Source: Halosolutus amylolyticus
GTDB taxonomy: Archaea; Halobacteriota; Halobacteria; Halobacteriales; Natrialbaceae
Assembly (NCBI RefSeq): GCF_023566055.1
Contig: NZ_JALIQP010000003.1
Coordinates: forward strand, 248,001 to 312,000
Reading direction: 5' to 3'
DNA: 64,000 nucleotides
Positions 8,851 to 18,046 of the stretch are shown here, piece after piece. Each line of letters starts with the position of its first letter. The first letter of the stretch is position 1. A program made the translations under genes and the position numbers. A model generated the notes under the pieces. The model was not told where the DNA came from. It made no database searches and was given only the letters and a program-made list of their open reading frames with translations.

Positions 8851-9518
8851 ATCGGCGCGCCCTCCTCGCGACCGCCGCTGGTGTCGGAACGATCGGTGCG
8901 AGCGGCTGTCTCGACAGCGTGTCGGGCGGGAGCGGGGACAACGAGAGCGACGAGGACGACGAGGACGACGGCCCGCCGTACGAGATCGAACTGATCGACG
9001 CGCCCGGGAGCGAGGCGGGGACGGTCACCGTCCCCCAATCCGGCCAGGTCGTCCTCGTCAACTTCACGCGGCAGTTCTGCCCGACGAGCATCGGCTACCT
9101 CTCGAACGTCGGCGAGGCGTACGATCGCCTCGGCTCGGAGTTCGATCTCGGACCCGACGGCGACGTGTTCGTGCTGTCGGTCATCGACTGGAGCCAGGGC
9201 GCGACGCCGTCGAACGACGAACTGGTCGACTGGTGGGTCGAGAACGACGGCTACTGGCCGATCGGGATCGATCGATCGGGAGCCTTCTTCGACGAGTACC
9301 ACGACACCGATAATTTCCCGGGAACGGCCGCGATCGACGGCGACGGCGAGGTCCACTGGAGCGACCTCGGCGGGACGACGCCCTCAAACATCGTCTCGGG
9401 CGTCAGGGCCACCGTCGAGGCCACGTCCGGCGTCGAGACGGATCCCGACGCGGGCGGGAACGAGACGGAGGCGGTGAACACCGACTCCGACGGAGACGAC
9501 GACCCGAACGCGGACTGA
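8847..9518 (+). CDS. TlpA-like thioredoxin-fold lipoprotein lacking the second active-site Cys
   Basis: The 223-residue precursor starts MNRRALLATAAGVG and has a lipobox ending in Cys21 (GASGC), so it is exported (probably by Tat) and lipid-anchored on the cell surface. An acidic linker (about 28-42) leads to a thioredoxin-like domain: VLVNFTRQFCPTS with a single Cys78 where CxxC would need Cys at 81 (Ser here), WSQGATPSNDELVDWW, and FPGTAAIDGDGEVHW near the usual cis-Pro loop. It is a paralogue of the protein at 10385, which keeps CGQC. Without the second Cys a dithiol reductase role is doubtful. Confidence 0.85.
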   Translation: MNRRALLATAAGVGTIGASGCLDSVSGGSGDNESDEDDEDDGPPYEIELIDAPGSEAGTVTVPQSGQVVLVNFTRQFCPTSIGYLSNVGEAYDRLGSEFDLGPDGDVFVLSVIDWSQGATPSNDELVDWWVENDGYWPIGIDRSGAFFDEYHDTDNFPGTAAIDGDGEVHWSDLGGTTPSNIVSGVRATVEATSGVETDPDAGGNETEAVNTDSDGDDDPNAD

Positions 9519-9562
9519 TCGGCCCGCGACGATCATCGTCGCCACTCCGGAGCCCTCGCTTC

Positions 9563-10195
9563 TTACGCGTCCTCGTGCGGCCGATCGGCGAGCATCGGGT
9601 ACGACTGCACCCCACCGGTGGAGTGTCGCGCGACCAGTGTTGCGACCGCCGCGTGCCCGCCCGACAGCGGTCGCCGTCGCTCCTCGTAGGAGAGCACGGT
9701 CAGGTCCAGGCACGCGCGGAGCAGGTCGTTCGATCGGTACCGGTGGCGATCGCTCGACGGGCCCACGTCGACGGGATCGGTCGTGCGCAGGTGGTGCTCG
9801 TAGACGAGGACGCCGCCCGGCCCGAGCGCCTCTTTCAGGTCCGGGAGCACGTCCAGTCCCGCGAAGAAACTCACCGTCACGAGGTCGTACCGCTCCGACC
9901 CGAACTCGAAGTCGGCGACGTCAGTCCGGTGCCAGTCGATCGACGCGTCGACGTCGTGGGCCGCGGCCCGCTCCCGTGCCTGCGCGAGGGCCTCGTCGGA
10001 GACGTCGATCGCGTCGACCGCGTAGCCGTGCTCGGCGAGGAAGACGGCGTTACGTCCGGTCCCGGTCGCGACGTCGAGGGCTCGCCCCTCGGGGAGCGTC
10101 TCGATCCGGCGCTCGAGAGCCGGGATCGGATCGTCGGGGAGGTCGAAGTCGACGTCCCTGTACTTCTCGTTCCACCGCTCGCGATCGTCCGTCAC
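9563..10195 (-). CDS. Class I SAM-dependent methyltransferase
   Basis: A small Rossmann-fold methyltransferase of 210 residues. Motif I is RALDVATGTGRNAVFLAEHG, followed by the acidic post-I position in VDAIDVSD, motif II/III around WHRTDVADFEFGSERYDLVTVSFFAGLDVLPDLKEALGPGGVLVYEHH. This resembles the TehB/SAM_MT_25-type proteins; the substrate is not known. The frame is open upstream to 10291, but GTG 10195 (VTDDRERWNEKY) aligns with the conserved W-N-x-K-Y start of such methyltransferases. It lies between, and is transcribed against, the two TlpA-like genes. Confidence 0.85.
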   Translation of the reverse strand: MTDDRERWNEKYRDVDFDLPDDPIPALERRIETLPEGRALDVATGTGRNAVFLAEHGYAVDAIDVSDEALAQARERAAAHDVDASIDWHRTDVADFEFGSERYDLVTVSFFAGLDVLPDLKEALGPGGVLVYEHHLRTTDPVDVGPSSDRHRYRSNDLLRACLDLTVLSYEERRRPLSGGHAAVATLVARHSTGGVQSYPMLADRPHEDA

Positions 10196-10289
10196 GTTCG
10201 ATCGGATGGACGCCGGGCGCTTGATAGTTCTCCCGCCGATCGACGATCGAACCAGTGAACCCTTTGGTCGAGGAATCGTATCGTCGCAC

Positions 10290-10388
10290 ATGAGCCGTCA
10301 CACGGACCGTTACGTCGCGGCCGGACGCCGGACCTGCCGGCCCCGAACGCGGCGAGACCGATCGCCGGTCGAGGTGAGAGACCGGTGA
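10290..10388 (+). CDS. Short ORF coupled to the second TlpA-like gene (possible leader peptide)
   Basis: A 32-codon ORF from ATG 10290 ends in TGA that overlaps the GTG start of the TlpA-like gene (GTGA, 10385-10388). The peptide is very basic. Its only support is the overlap and the parallel with the ORF at 8746 before the paralogue. Confidence 0.3.
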   Translation: MSRHTDRYVAAGRRTCRPRTRRDRSPVEVRDR

Positions 10389-11008
10389 GACGCCGGGACC
10401 TCCTGGCCGGAATCGGGAGTGTCGGCATGCTCGGCGGAAGCATTGCGCTCCTTCGAAACGGGATGCCCGACGTCGGCGGCGACGGCGGACCCACGCCTGC
10501 AGACGACGACGTGTCCGATGGCCCCGTCGAGGTCGAGACGATCGACGCCCGCGGGAGCGAGGCCGGGACGGTCGCGGTGCCGGCCGATCGGGTCACGGTC
10601 GTCAGCTTCTTCGTCACGGGCTGTGGCCAGTGTCAGGCGCATATGCCCCACCTCGCCGAGGCTCGCCAGGAACTCCGGGAGGACTACGGCTCCGACGTCC
10701 GGTTCCTGTCGGTCACCTACCAGTCGCTCGGCAAGATGCCGCCCGACGAACTCCGGGACTGGTGGACGGCCCACGACGGCAACTGGGCGGTCGGCTACGA
10801 CCCGGACTCGACGCTCGCGGCGTCGTACGGCGTCGTCGGCTACCCCGTCACGGTCGTGGTCGACGCGGACGGCGAGAACCGGTGGCAGGAGAAGGGAATC
10901 GTCGATCCCGAGACGATCGTCGAGGCCGCTGAACCCGTGCTGGACGCACGACGGGCGGCACCGACCGGGAACGAGACGGCCGACGACGAGTCGACGTCGA
11001 CCGCCTGA
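10385..11008 (+). CDS. TlpA-like thioredoxin-fold protein, membrane-anchored
   Basis: The 207-residue product begins MRRRDLLAGIGSVGMLGGSIALL, a Tat-type or membrane-anchor N-terminus without a lipobox Cys. After a short acidic linker comes a thioredoxin fold with intact active site C80-GQ-C83 (VSFFVTGCGQCQAHMPHL), WWTAHDGNWAVGYDP, and a cis-Pro loop GYPVTVVVDADGENRW. This suggests an extracellular thiol oxidoreductase or a factor in cytochrome/copper-centre maturation, as for other TlpA/ResA proteins. The ELRDWWTAHDGNW segment matches the paralogue at 8847, showing a duplication now interrupted by a methyltransferase. The start codon is GTG. Confidence 0.88.
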   Translation: MRRRDLLAGIGSVGMLGGSIALLRNGMPDVGGDGGPTPADDDVSDGPVEVETIDARGSEAGTVAVPADRVTVVSFFVTGCGQCQAHMPHLAEARQELREDYGSDVRFLSVTYQSLGKMPPDELRDWWTAHDGNWAVGYDPDSTLAASYGVVGYPVTVVVDADGENRWQEKGIVDPETIVEAAEPVLDARRAAPTGNETADDESTSTA

Positions 11009-11061
11009 GGCGATTCAGACAGTGACGACGATTCGTTCCGGACCGACGAGCGACGTGGTTC

Positions 11062-14000
11062 CTACGTGCCGTTCCCGAACCGGGTGAACAGCCCGGAGAT
11101 CGGATCCATCCGGTCTTTCCACGAGGACGTCGCGTCGCCGACGGCGGCGATCCCGTCCTCGTCGACGGTACAGAGTCGGCCGCTCGCGACGGCGATCGCG
11201 GTCAGACCGTCGCCGACCGGGTCGTGGTGCCACCGCTCGGTACCGTCGTCGGTCGCGATCGCGTGAATGCGGTCCTCGTCGGTGCCCAGACAGACGTGGT
11301 CGTCGATGACGACGGGGGCCGTCGCCGCGGCACCGACGGCGACGCGCCAGCGTTCGGTGCCCGCCGCGGCGTCGACGGCGTAGAGGCTGTGGTCGGCACT
11401 CGCGACGAAGACGGTGCCGTCGGCGACGGTCGGTGCGGCCCTGAGTCGGCCGCCGGTTTCGAACCGGAACCGTTCCTCGCCGTCCGCCGCGGCCAGTGCC
11501 ACGAGCCGTCCGCCACTGGCGACGTAGACCGTGCCGTCCGCGACGACGGGCGCGGTACTGACGCCGTCTTCGAGTTCCGTCTCCCAGCGGCGATCGCCCG
11601 CGTCTGTCTCGACGGCGATCACCCGATCGCCACAGCCGGCGAAGACCGCCCCGACGGCGACCGCGAGTCCGGTGACCGCCCCGTCGAGATCGGCCGTCCA
11701 GTCGGGTTGGCCGGTTTCGGCGTCGATCGCGTGGAGCGCGTCGCTGGCGGCGTAGACCGTGCCGTCGACCACGATCGGCGACGTCCGAACGGGTTCGTCG
11801 GTCTGGTAGCGCCACGCGCGCTCGCCGGTCTCGGCGTCGAGCGCGTAGACCGCGCCGTCGTCGGCCCCGACGTAGACGCATTCGTCGACCACTGCGGGAG
11901 CGGTCCGGATCGGGCTCTCCGTCTCGAACGCCCAGCGCTCGCTCCCGTCCTCGAGGGCCAGCGCGGCGGTGGTTCCGTCCGTGCGGGTGACGAAGATCGT
12001 GTCGCCCACCAGCGCCGGCGAGGCCTCGATCGCCGCGTCGATCTCGACGCGCCACTGTTCGCTCGGCCGCTCCTCGAGGGCCTCGCCCGATCGGACGTGG
12101 CCGGTCCCGTCCGGGCCGCCGCGGGCCATCCGCCAGTCGGGGTCGACCGTCTCGGACGGTGCTTCGAGGGGTCGGCGCGACTCCAGTCGCTCCACGGTCT
12201 TGGCCGCGGCAGTCGAGACGCTCGGGACCGGATCGTCGGTCAGCGCCCGGATCTCGGGACGCACCGACAGGGCGTCGATCGCTCCGAGCGTCCGGATCGC
12301 TCGCATCCGCACGCGGGCGTTGGGATCGGTCAGGCACGATCGGAGTTCCGCCGGCAGGGTCGATCCGGCCTCGAGTTCGTCCGCACCGGCCAGTTCGGCG
12401 AGTGCACCGGCGGCGTTCGCCCGGACTGCACAGTCCGGATCCGCGAGCGCGTCGACGAGTGACGGAATCGCGTCGTCGAACCCGGCCGGATCGTCGGCGG
12501 CCATCGTCGCGAGGACGCGCGCGGCCGTCGTCCGGACGATCGCGCTGTCGACGGCGAGTCCGTCCGCGATCTTCGAGACGCCGGTCGGTCGGAGCGTGTC
12601 GGACTCGTCGGCCAGCACCGAGAGCCCGAGGACGGCGAGGCCGCCCGCCCACGGATCGTTGTCGAGGCGGCGGCCGAGCCCCGATAGCTGCTTGTTGATC
12701 GCGTCGGTGTGGGACGGCGTCTCGCCGCCCGCGACGAGCGAGGCGGCGTCGAGCAGTCGATCGTCGACCCGATCGAGTGCGTCGCCGAGCGCCGATCCGC
12801 CGTCGTGGCCGGTCGTCGAGAGCGTCCCGAGCGCGAGCGTCGTGTAGCCGCGGACCGCCTCGTCGTCGGCGTCGAGCAACGCCACCAGGTCGTCCGTCCG
12901 CGACGCCACGTCGTCGGGTTCGGCCGCCGCGAGCCGCGCGATTTCGGCGGCGATCGCCCTCGAGTTCCCCGACTCGATGCCGTCCAGCAGGAGTTCGGTG
13001 ACCGGTCGCCGATCGGTCTCCGCGACGATGCTCGCGAGTGCTCGTATCAGTTCCCGGCGCGTGTCGTCCGGCGCGTCGGTGAGTCGCTCGAGCAACGGTT
13101 TCGCTGCGGACGCGACGAGCGTCGAGTCCGTTCTGGCGAGGTCCGCGATACCCGCGGCGACCGCGGTGGCCCGTTCGTCTCGTTCGTCCACGACGTCGAG
13201 GACTGCGGCCATCGGCGTCGGATCGAGGTCGAAGTCGGCCGAGAGGTACGCTTCGAGCGTTTCGAGCGCCGCGGCCCGGACTGCGGGCGTCGAGTCGACG
13301 AGCAGATCACAGAGCGCGCCGACGCCGGCCTCGACCTCCGCCGGCGTCGTCAGTCCGAGGACCGACAGGGCCTCGCAGGCGGCGATGCGGACCGTCTCGT
13401 CGGCCGCGTTCGTCTCCTCGACCGCGAGCGTGAACGCCGGTCGCCGATCGCGTCCCGAGGCCGGGGCGATCGCGGCGAGGGTCTCGCGGGTCGTCTCCCT
13501 GACGCTCCGGTCGGGATCGTCGAGCGCGCCGAACAGCGTCGCCAGCACGTCGCGGACGTCGTCCGGATAGGTCGCGGCGATCGTCCGGAGCGCGATCGCG
13601 GCGTTGTTCCGGACGCTCGCGTCGTCGTCAGCGAGGCGGTCTGCCAGCGGTTCGACGGCCGGACGGGCGGCGCGGGGCTTCTCGGCGGCGACGCTCGCGA
13701 GGTCCCGCGTCGCCGCTCGGCGAACCGCCGGCGACTCGTCGTCGACCCGTCGGCGAAGCGACCGGATTGCGGGATGGGGCCGCGACGTTCGCGACTGGGC
13801 GACCTCGGCTAGCGCGCGGGCGGCGTACCCCCGGACCCACTCGTCGCCCTCTTCGAGCCGATCGACGAGCGTGGGGACGTCCGGTCGATCGTCCGGGCCG
13901 TCGAGCGCGACGGCCCCCAGGGCCGTCGCCGCGTGGTGGCGAACCGGTTCGTGTGGATCGTCGAGACGATCGGCCAGTTCCGAGACGACCGGGCGGACAC

Positions 14001-15318
14001 ACCCCGGCGTCTCCTCGGCGACGGCCGCGATGGCGCGGGCGGCCTCGTGTCGGACCGTCTCGTCCGCGTCGTCGAGCACGCCCGCGAGGTCGCCGACGAC
14101 CGACTCGACCGCGCCCGGGTGGTCGTCCGCGACGGCGGCGATCGCCGTCACGGCGTGGGTCCGAACCGCGGGGCTCTCGTCAGCGTCGTTCGTCCCGTCG
14201 ACGGCCGCCGGTTCGTCGAGGTCGAGCAGGCCCGCGAGCGGTTCGACGGCGTCCACGACGGCTACGGGAGTTGCCGCCGCGACCGACGCGAGCGTCGCCG
14301 CGGCGTCGGTCCGGACTCCCGGAAGCGAGTCCCCGAGCCGATCGACGAGCGCGTCGACTGCCGGGACGACGTCCGCTGGTGCGGTCTCGGCGACGTCCCG
14401 TAGCGCCCCGACGGTCTCGCGGCGAACCTCGCGATCGTCGGCCAGGCTCGCCGCGAGCGGATCGACGACCTCGCGGAGGGCGTCCGGCCGTTCGCCGGCG
14501 ATCGCGGCGAGCGCCGACCCCGCGTCGACCCGGACCTCGTACCGATCGTCCGCGAGCCGTGCCGCGACGTGATCGGCCGCCGTCGCGACCGCCGACGGCG
14601 TCTCGACGGCGACGGCCTCGAGCGCGCCCATCGCGTTCGATCGGATCGCGGGTTCGTCCGCGAGTCGATCGACGAGCTGGCTGGTCGCGTCGAGCACGTC
14701 GTCCGGGCGGGCCTCGCCGACGGCCGCGAGGATGGCGGTCGCGTTCTCGCGGACGGCGACCGTCTCGTCGTCGGTCGCGGCGGCGACCTCGTCGACGACC
14801 GGGGCGACGGTGTCCGGATGGGCCGTGGCGATCGCGGCGAGGGCGTCCGTCGTTCGGACCCGAACCGCTTCCTCGTCGGCGGTCACGTAGGCCGCGAGCG
14901 CCGCCGTGGAGTCGGTGACCGAATGCGGATGATCGTCGGCGATCGACGCGAGCGCGTCGGCCGCGTCGGCCCGGACGGCGGTCGAGCCCTCGAGCCGTTC
15001 CGTCAGGGCGTCGACGGAATCCCGTACCTCACGGGGATGGGACGCCGCGACGGTCGACAGCGCGGCCGCCGCGTGGGACCTGATCGCCGGGTCGTCGTCG
15101 AGCCGATCGGTCAGCGCCTCGACCGCGGAACAGACGTCCGCGGGTCGCTCCGCCGCTTCCGTCGCGAGCGTTCGGGCCGCGTACTCCCTGACCTCGGGGT
15201 CGTCGGCCGAGAGAAACGATTCGAGCCGATCGATGCCGACCGTCACTTCGATTTCGCCGTCCTGTTCGCCCCGTGTCGGGTCGCTGGAATTGTCACCTGG
15301 TGTATTCATCGTGGGCAC
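11062..15318 (-). CDS. Giant HEAT-repeat / PQQ-type beta-propeller fusion protein
   Basis: The product is 1418 residues. Residues about 25-1050 are tandem HEAT-like repeats of roughly 40 residues with recurrent pieces such as VRxxAAxALxxVA and Pro-Asp at repeat junctions. After the linker DWRMARGGPDGTGHVRSG (near 1060), residues about 1075-1395 form a PQQ-like propeller with repeated A-P-x-V-x-D-G-T-V-Y-V and ALDAxTGxxxWRxxT blades. The N-terminus has no signal peptide or membrane segment, so a cytoplasmic scaffold is inferred; this is odd, because PQQ-like propellers in haloarchaea are usually exported. It is monocistronic, with a tandem 24-bp repeat about 140-180 bp upstream. Enzymatic function: none visible. 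Confidence 0.85.
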   Translation of the reverse strand: MPTMNTPGDNSSDPTRGEQDGEIEVTVGIDRLESFLSADDPEVREYAARTLATEAAERPADVCSAVEALTDRLDDDPAIRSHAAAALSTVAASHPREVRDSVDALTERLEGSTAVRADAADALASIADDHPHSVTDSTAALAAYVTADEEAVRVRTTDALAAIATAHPDTVAPVVDEVAAATDDETVAVRENATAILAAVGEARPDDVLDATSQLVDRLADEPAIRSNAMGALEAVAVETPSAVATAADHVAARLADDRYEVRVDAGSALAAIAGERPDALREVVDPLAASLADDREVRRETVGALRDVAETAPADVVPAVDALVDRLGDSLPGVRTDAAATLASVAAATPVAVVDAVEPLAGLLDLDEPAAVDGTNDADESPAVRTHAVTAIAAVADDHPGAVESVVGDLAGVLDDADETVRHEAARAIAAVAEETPGCVRPVVSELADRLDDPHEPVRHHAATALGAVALDGPDDRPDVPTLVDRLEEGDEWVRGYAARALAEVAQSRTSRPHPAIRSLRRRVDDESPAVRRAATRDLASVAAEKPRAARPAVEPLADRLADDDASVRNNAAIALRTIAATYPDDVRDVLATLFGALDDPDRSVRETTRETLAAIAPASGRDRRPAFTLAVEETNAADETVRIAACEALSVLGLTTPAEVEAGVGALCDLLVDSTPAVRAAALETLEAYLSADFDLDPTPMAAVLDVVDERDERATAVAAGIADLARTDSTLVASAAKPLLERLTDAPDDTRRELIRALASIVAETDRRPVTELLLDGIESGNSRAIAAEIARLAAAEPDDVASRTDDLVALLDADDEAVRGYTTLALGTLSTTGHDGGSALGDALDRVDDRLLDAASLVAGGETPSHTDAINKQLSGLGRRLDNDPWAGGLAVLGLSVLADESDTLRPTGVSKIADGLAVDSAIVRTTAARVLATMAADDPAGFDDAIPSLVDALADPDCAVRANAAGALAELAGADELEAGSTLPAELRSCLTDPNARVRMRAIRTLGAIDALSVRPEIRALTDDPVPSVSTAAAKTVERLESRRPLEAPSETVDPDWRMARGGPDGTGHVRSGEALEERPSEQWRVEIDAAIEASPALVGDTIFVTRTDGTTAALALEDGSERWAFETESPIRTAPAVVDECVYVGADDGAVYALDAETGERAWRYQTDEPVRTSPIVVDGTVYAASDALHAIDAETGQPDWTADLDGAVTGLAVAVGAVFAGCGDRVIAVETDAGDRRWETELEDGVSTAPVVADGTVYVASGGRLVALAAADGEERFRFETGGRLRAAPTVADGTVFVASADHSLYAVDAAAGTERWRVAVGAAATAPVVIDDHVCLGTDEDRIHAIATDDGTERWHHDPVGDGLTAIAVASGRLCTVDEDGIAAVGDATSSWKDRMDPISGLFTRFGNGT

Positions 15319-15454
15319 CCGTCCATCCCCGGCCCGCGTGAGCCACTCACACGCACCTGGTAGTTGGTTGAGAATGTAGACACGTCCAGTTAATTCTATC
15401 TCCGATCCTCCGTTTGCTAACAGATTCGCAGAGACGGGACTGTCGTGACGACGA

Positions 15455-15499
15455 ACGGGTACTCGAAAGACGGTGTCGACGGGTACCCGAAAGACAGTG
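15455..15499 (+). repeat. Two-copy direct repeat, 24-bp period
   Basis: ACGGGTACTCGAAAGACGG (from 15455) is repeated with two changes as ACGGGTACCCGAAAGACAG (from 15479), one copy per 24 bp. It lies between the topA stop and the promoter side of the HEAT/PQQ gene, 137-181 bp upstream of the latter. It could be a paired protein-binding site or a simple duplication. Confidence 0.6.
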
Positions 15500-15565
15500 A
15501 CCAGGGTGAGAGAACGTCGGTGGAACGAGGCGGCCGGCCACGAGGGGGCGGCCGTCTCGATCGCT

Positions 15566-18046
15566 CTACGCCTTCGCCTGCCAGTCGCGGATCCGATCGG
15601 CGCTGACGCCCTCCACGTCGTCCGCGACGGTATCGGGATCGCTCTCGGTCAGGTCGTCGATGCTCTCGATACCCGCGTCGGCGAGTTTTTCGACGGTTTT
15701 CGCGCCGATCCCGTCGAGCGCCTCGAGGTCCGACCCGGTGTCGCTCTCGCGGGCCTGGAACTCCTGGTAGTTACAGATCGGACAGCCCAGTTCCCAGGGC
15801 TCGTCCCCGTTGTGGATCACCAGTTCGGGCAGGTCGTGGTCGTCGCAGTACTCGTCGGTGACCTCGATCTCGCCGCGTCGCGGGAGGGGCAGCGAGTACT
15901 CGCAGTCGGGGTAGCGCGTACAGCCCACCAGTCGGGACCCGCTCTGGAGGGTTTTGACTGCCAGTTCGCCGCCGTGTTCGTCTCCGCACTCCGGACACTC
16001 GCCCAGAATCGGCCCCTCGCCGGCGTCCTCGGCCTTGCACAGCGGACAGCCGTGGACGAACGTCTGGCGGCCGGCCAGCATCTTCACCTCGTTCAGCCCG
16101 TGCTCCTCGCACTCGCTATCGAGGATCAGCGGCTTGCCCGTCGAGGGCAACGGAAGCGTAAACTCGCAGTCGGGGTAGCCGTCACAGCCGACGAAGTACG
16201 AGCCGTGGCGGCTCTGCCGGACGAGCAGGTCCTCGCCGCACTCGGGACAGGGGCCCAGTCGCTTGTCGTCTTTCAGCGACTTCCGCAGGTGATCGCCGAT
16301 CTCCTCTCGCGAGTCCGCGAGGTTGGCGAAGATCTCCTCGAGCATCTCCCGGGACTCGTCCGTGACGTCGTTGAGCGTCGCCTCGCCGCTCGCGATCGCG
16401 TCCATGTCCGCCTCCAGTTGGGCGGTCATCTCCTCGCTGACGACCCGATCAGCGTAGTTCTCGGCGGCGTCGACGACCGCCATCGCGAGTTTCGTCGGGC
16501 GCGGCGGATCGCTCTCGATGTAGCCGCGATCGTACAGTTTCTCGAGCGTATTGTGTCTCGTCGACTTCGTTCCCAGGCCCAGATCCTCCATGGTCTCGAT
16601 CAGCCGCGACTGGCCGTAGCGGCGCGGCGGCTGGGTCTGTTTCTCCTCGAGTTCGACGTCGTCGATCGCCAGTTCCTCGCCCTCGTCGACGTCGGGGACG
16701 AAGTTCTCGCTGGTGTTGAAGTACGGGTAGACGTCGTGGTAACCGGGTTCGACGAGCCGTTTCCCGTTGGACTTGAGTCGGTAGTCGTCGACCTCGGTGA
16801 CGACCTTGAGGTGTTCCCAGACGGCGGCGTCGGCGACGGTCGCGAAGAACCGCCGGACGACGAGTTCGAAGATCTCCCACTCGTCGTCGCTCACGTCGCC
16901 GCGGGAGGGGATCTCGCCCGTCGGGTGGATCGGCGGGTGGTCGGTCGTCTCCTCGTCGCCCTCCGTGGGGACGATCTCGTCGGCCTCCAGCAGGCTCTCC
17001 GCGGACTCGCCCAGCGTCGCGTGGCCGACGAAGTCGTCGAGCAACTCCTCGGGATCGAGGTCGTCGGGGTAGACGGTGTTGTCCGTCCGCGGGTACGTGA
17101 TGTAGCCCGCGGTGTAGAGGTCCTCGGCGATCGACATCGCCCGCTGGGCGGAGTAGCCGATCGCGCTGGCCGCGCGGATGAACTGGGTCGTGTTGAACGG
17201 GGTCGGCGGCGTGTCCGTCCGCGTCCGGCGGTTGACGTCGACGACGGTCGCGGCGTCGCGATCGGCGAGGGTCTCGTAGACCTCGTCGGCGACGGCCTCC
17301 TCCCAGACGCGCTCGGCCTCGTTGTCGTCCTCGTCGCGGTAGAAGTACTGTGCCTCGAAGGTGGTCCCGTTCTTGGCCAGGTCCGCGAACAGCTCCCAGT
17401 AGTCCTCCGGATCGAACGCCTGGATCTCGCGTTCCCGATCGACGATGAGTTTGAGCGTCGGCGACTGCACCCGGCCGACGGAGATGAAGTCGTTGCCCAG
17501 TTGACCCGCCGACAGCGAGAGGAAGCGGGTGAGCGCCGCGCCCCAGACCAGGTCGATGATCTGGCGGGCCTCGCCGGCGGCGGCCAGGTCGAAGTCGAGG
17601 TCGTCGGGTTCGTCGAACGCGTTCTGTACCTCGTTCTCGGTGATCGAGGAGAACCGTACGCGACGGATCGGGACGTCCTCGTTGACGTCGCGGACGATCT
17701 CGTAGGCCTCTTTCCCGATGAGTTCGCCTTCGCGATCGTAGTCCGTCGCGATCGTCACGCGCTCGGCCTTGCGGGCGAGGATCCGGAGCGTGGCGACGAT
17801 GTTCTCCTTCGTGGGGGTCTTCTCGACGCTCGCGTCGATCAGTTCGACGGGTTCGACGTCGCGCCAGTCCGAGTACTCCGGCGGAAAGTCAACGCCGACG
17901 ACGTGGCCCGAGAGCCCGACGCAGCGCTTGCCGCCCCACTCGTAGACGTTGACGCCGTTCTCGCGACTCGAGTCGAACGTGCCGCCGGACAGGATGTCGG
18001 CGATCCGCCGCGCGGCGTTGTCCTTCTCCGTGATTATCAGTTCCAC
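15566..18046 (-). CDS. topA: DNA topoisomerase I (type IA)
   Basis: This enzyme relaxes negatively supercoiled DNA by transient cleavage of one strand. The 826-residue protein has an N-terminal Toprim domain (MELIITEKDNAARRIADILSG; acidic triad region TIATDYDREGELIGKEA), a type IA core with the active-site Tyr in GYITYPRTDNT (around residue 318), and GLGTKSTRH nearby. The C-terminal part has several four-Cys zinc ribbons (CPECGED...CDGYPDC, CPLC...CPECGDE...CTRYPDC, CPIC) and ends in a helix-hairpin-helix-like domain (LEALDGIGAKTVEKLADAGIESIDDL). Monocistronic, ATG start. Confidence 0.97.
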   Translation of the reverse strand: MELIITEKDNAARRIADILSGGTFDSSRENGVNVYEWGGKRCVGLSGHVVGVDFPPEYSDWRDVEPVELIDASVEKTPTKENIVATLRILARKAERVTIATDYDREGELIGKEAYEIVRDVNEDVPIRRVRFSSITENEVQNAFDEPDDLDFDLAAAGEARQIIDLVWGAALTRFLSLSAGQLGNDFISVGRVQSPTLKLIVDREREIQAFDPEDYWELFADLAKNGTTFEAQYFYRDEDDNEAERVWEEAVADEVYETLADRDAATVVDVNRRTRTDTPPTPFNTTQFIRAASAIGYSAQRAMSIAEDLYTAGYITYPRTDNTVYPDDLDPEELLDDFVGHATLGESAESLLEADEIVPTEGDEETTDHPPIHPTGEIPSRGDVSDDEWEIFELVVRRFFATVADAAVWEHLKVVTEVDDYRLKSNGKRLVEPGYHDVYPYFNTSENFVPDVDEGEELAIDDVELEEKQTQPPRRYGQSRLIETMEDLGLGTKSTRHNTLEKLYDRGYIESDPPRPTKLAMAVVDAAENYADRVVSEEMTAQLEADMDAIASGEATLNDVTDESREMLEEIFANLADSREEIGDHLRKSLKDDKRLGPCPECGEDLLVRQSRHGSYFVGCDGYPDCEFTLPLPSTGKPLILDSECEEHGLNEVKMLAGRQTFVHGCPLCKAEDAGEGPILGECPECGDEHGGELAVKTLQSGSRLVGCTRYPDCEYSLPLPRRGEIEVTDEYCDDHDLPELVIHNGDEPWELGCPICNYQEFQARESDTGSDLEALDGIGAKTVEKLADAGIESIDDLTESDPDTVADDVEGVSADRIRDWQAKA

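Noticed and set aside
13000-15000. DNA-level tandem repeat in the HEAT gene
   Set aside because: The periodicity of about 110-120 bp follows from the HEAT protein repeats and is not conserved at the base level.
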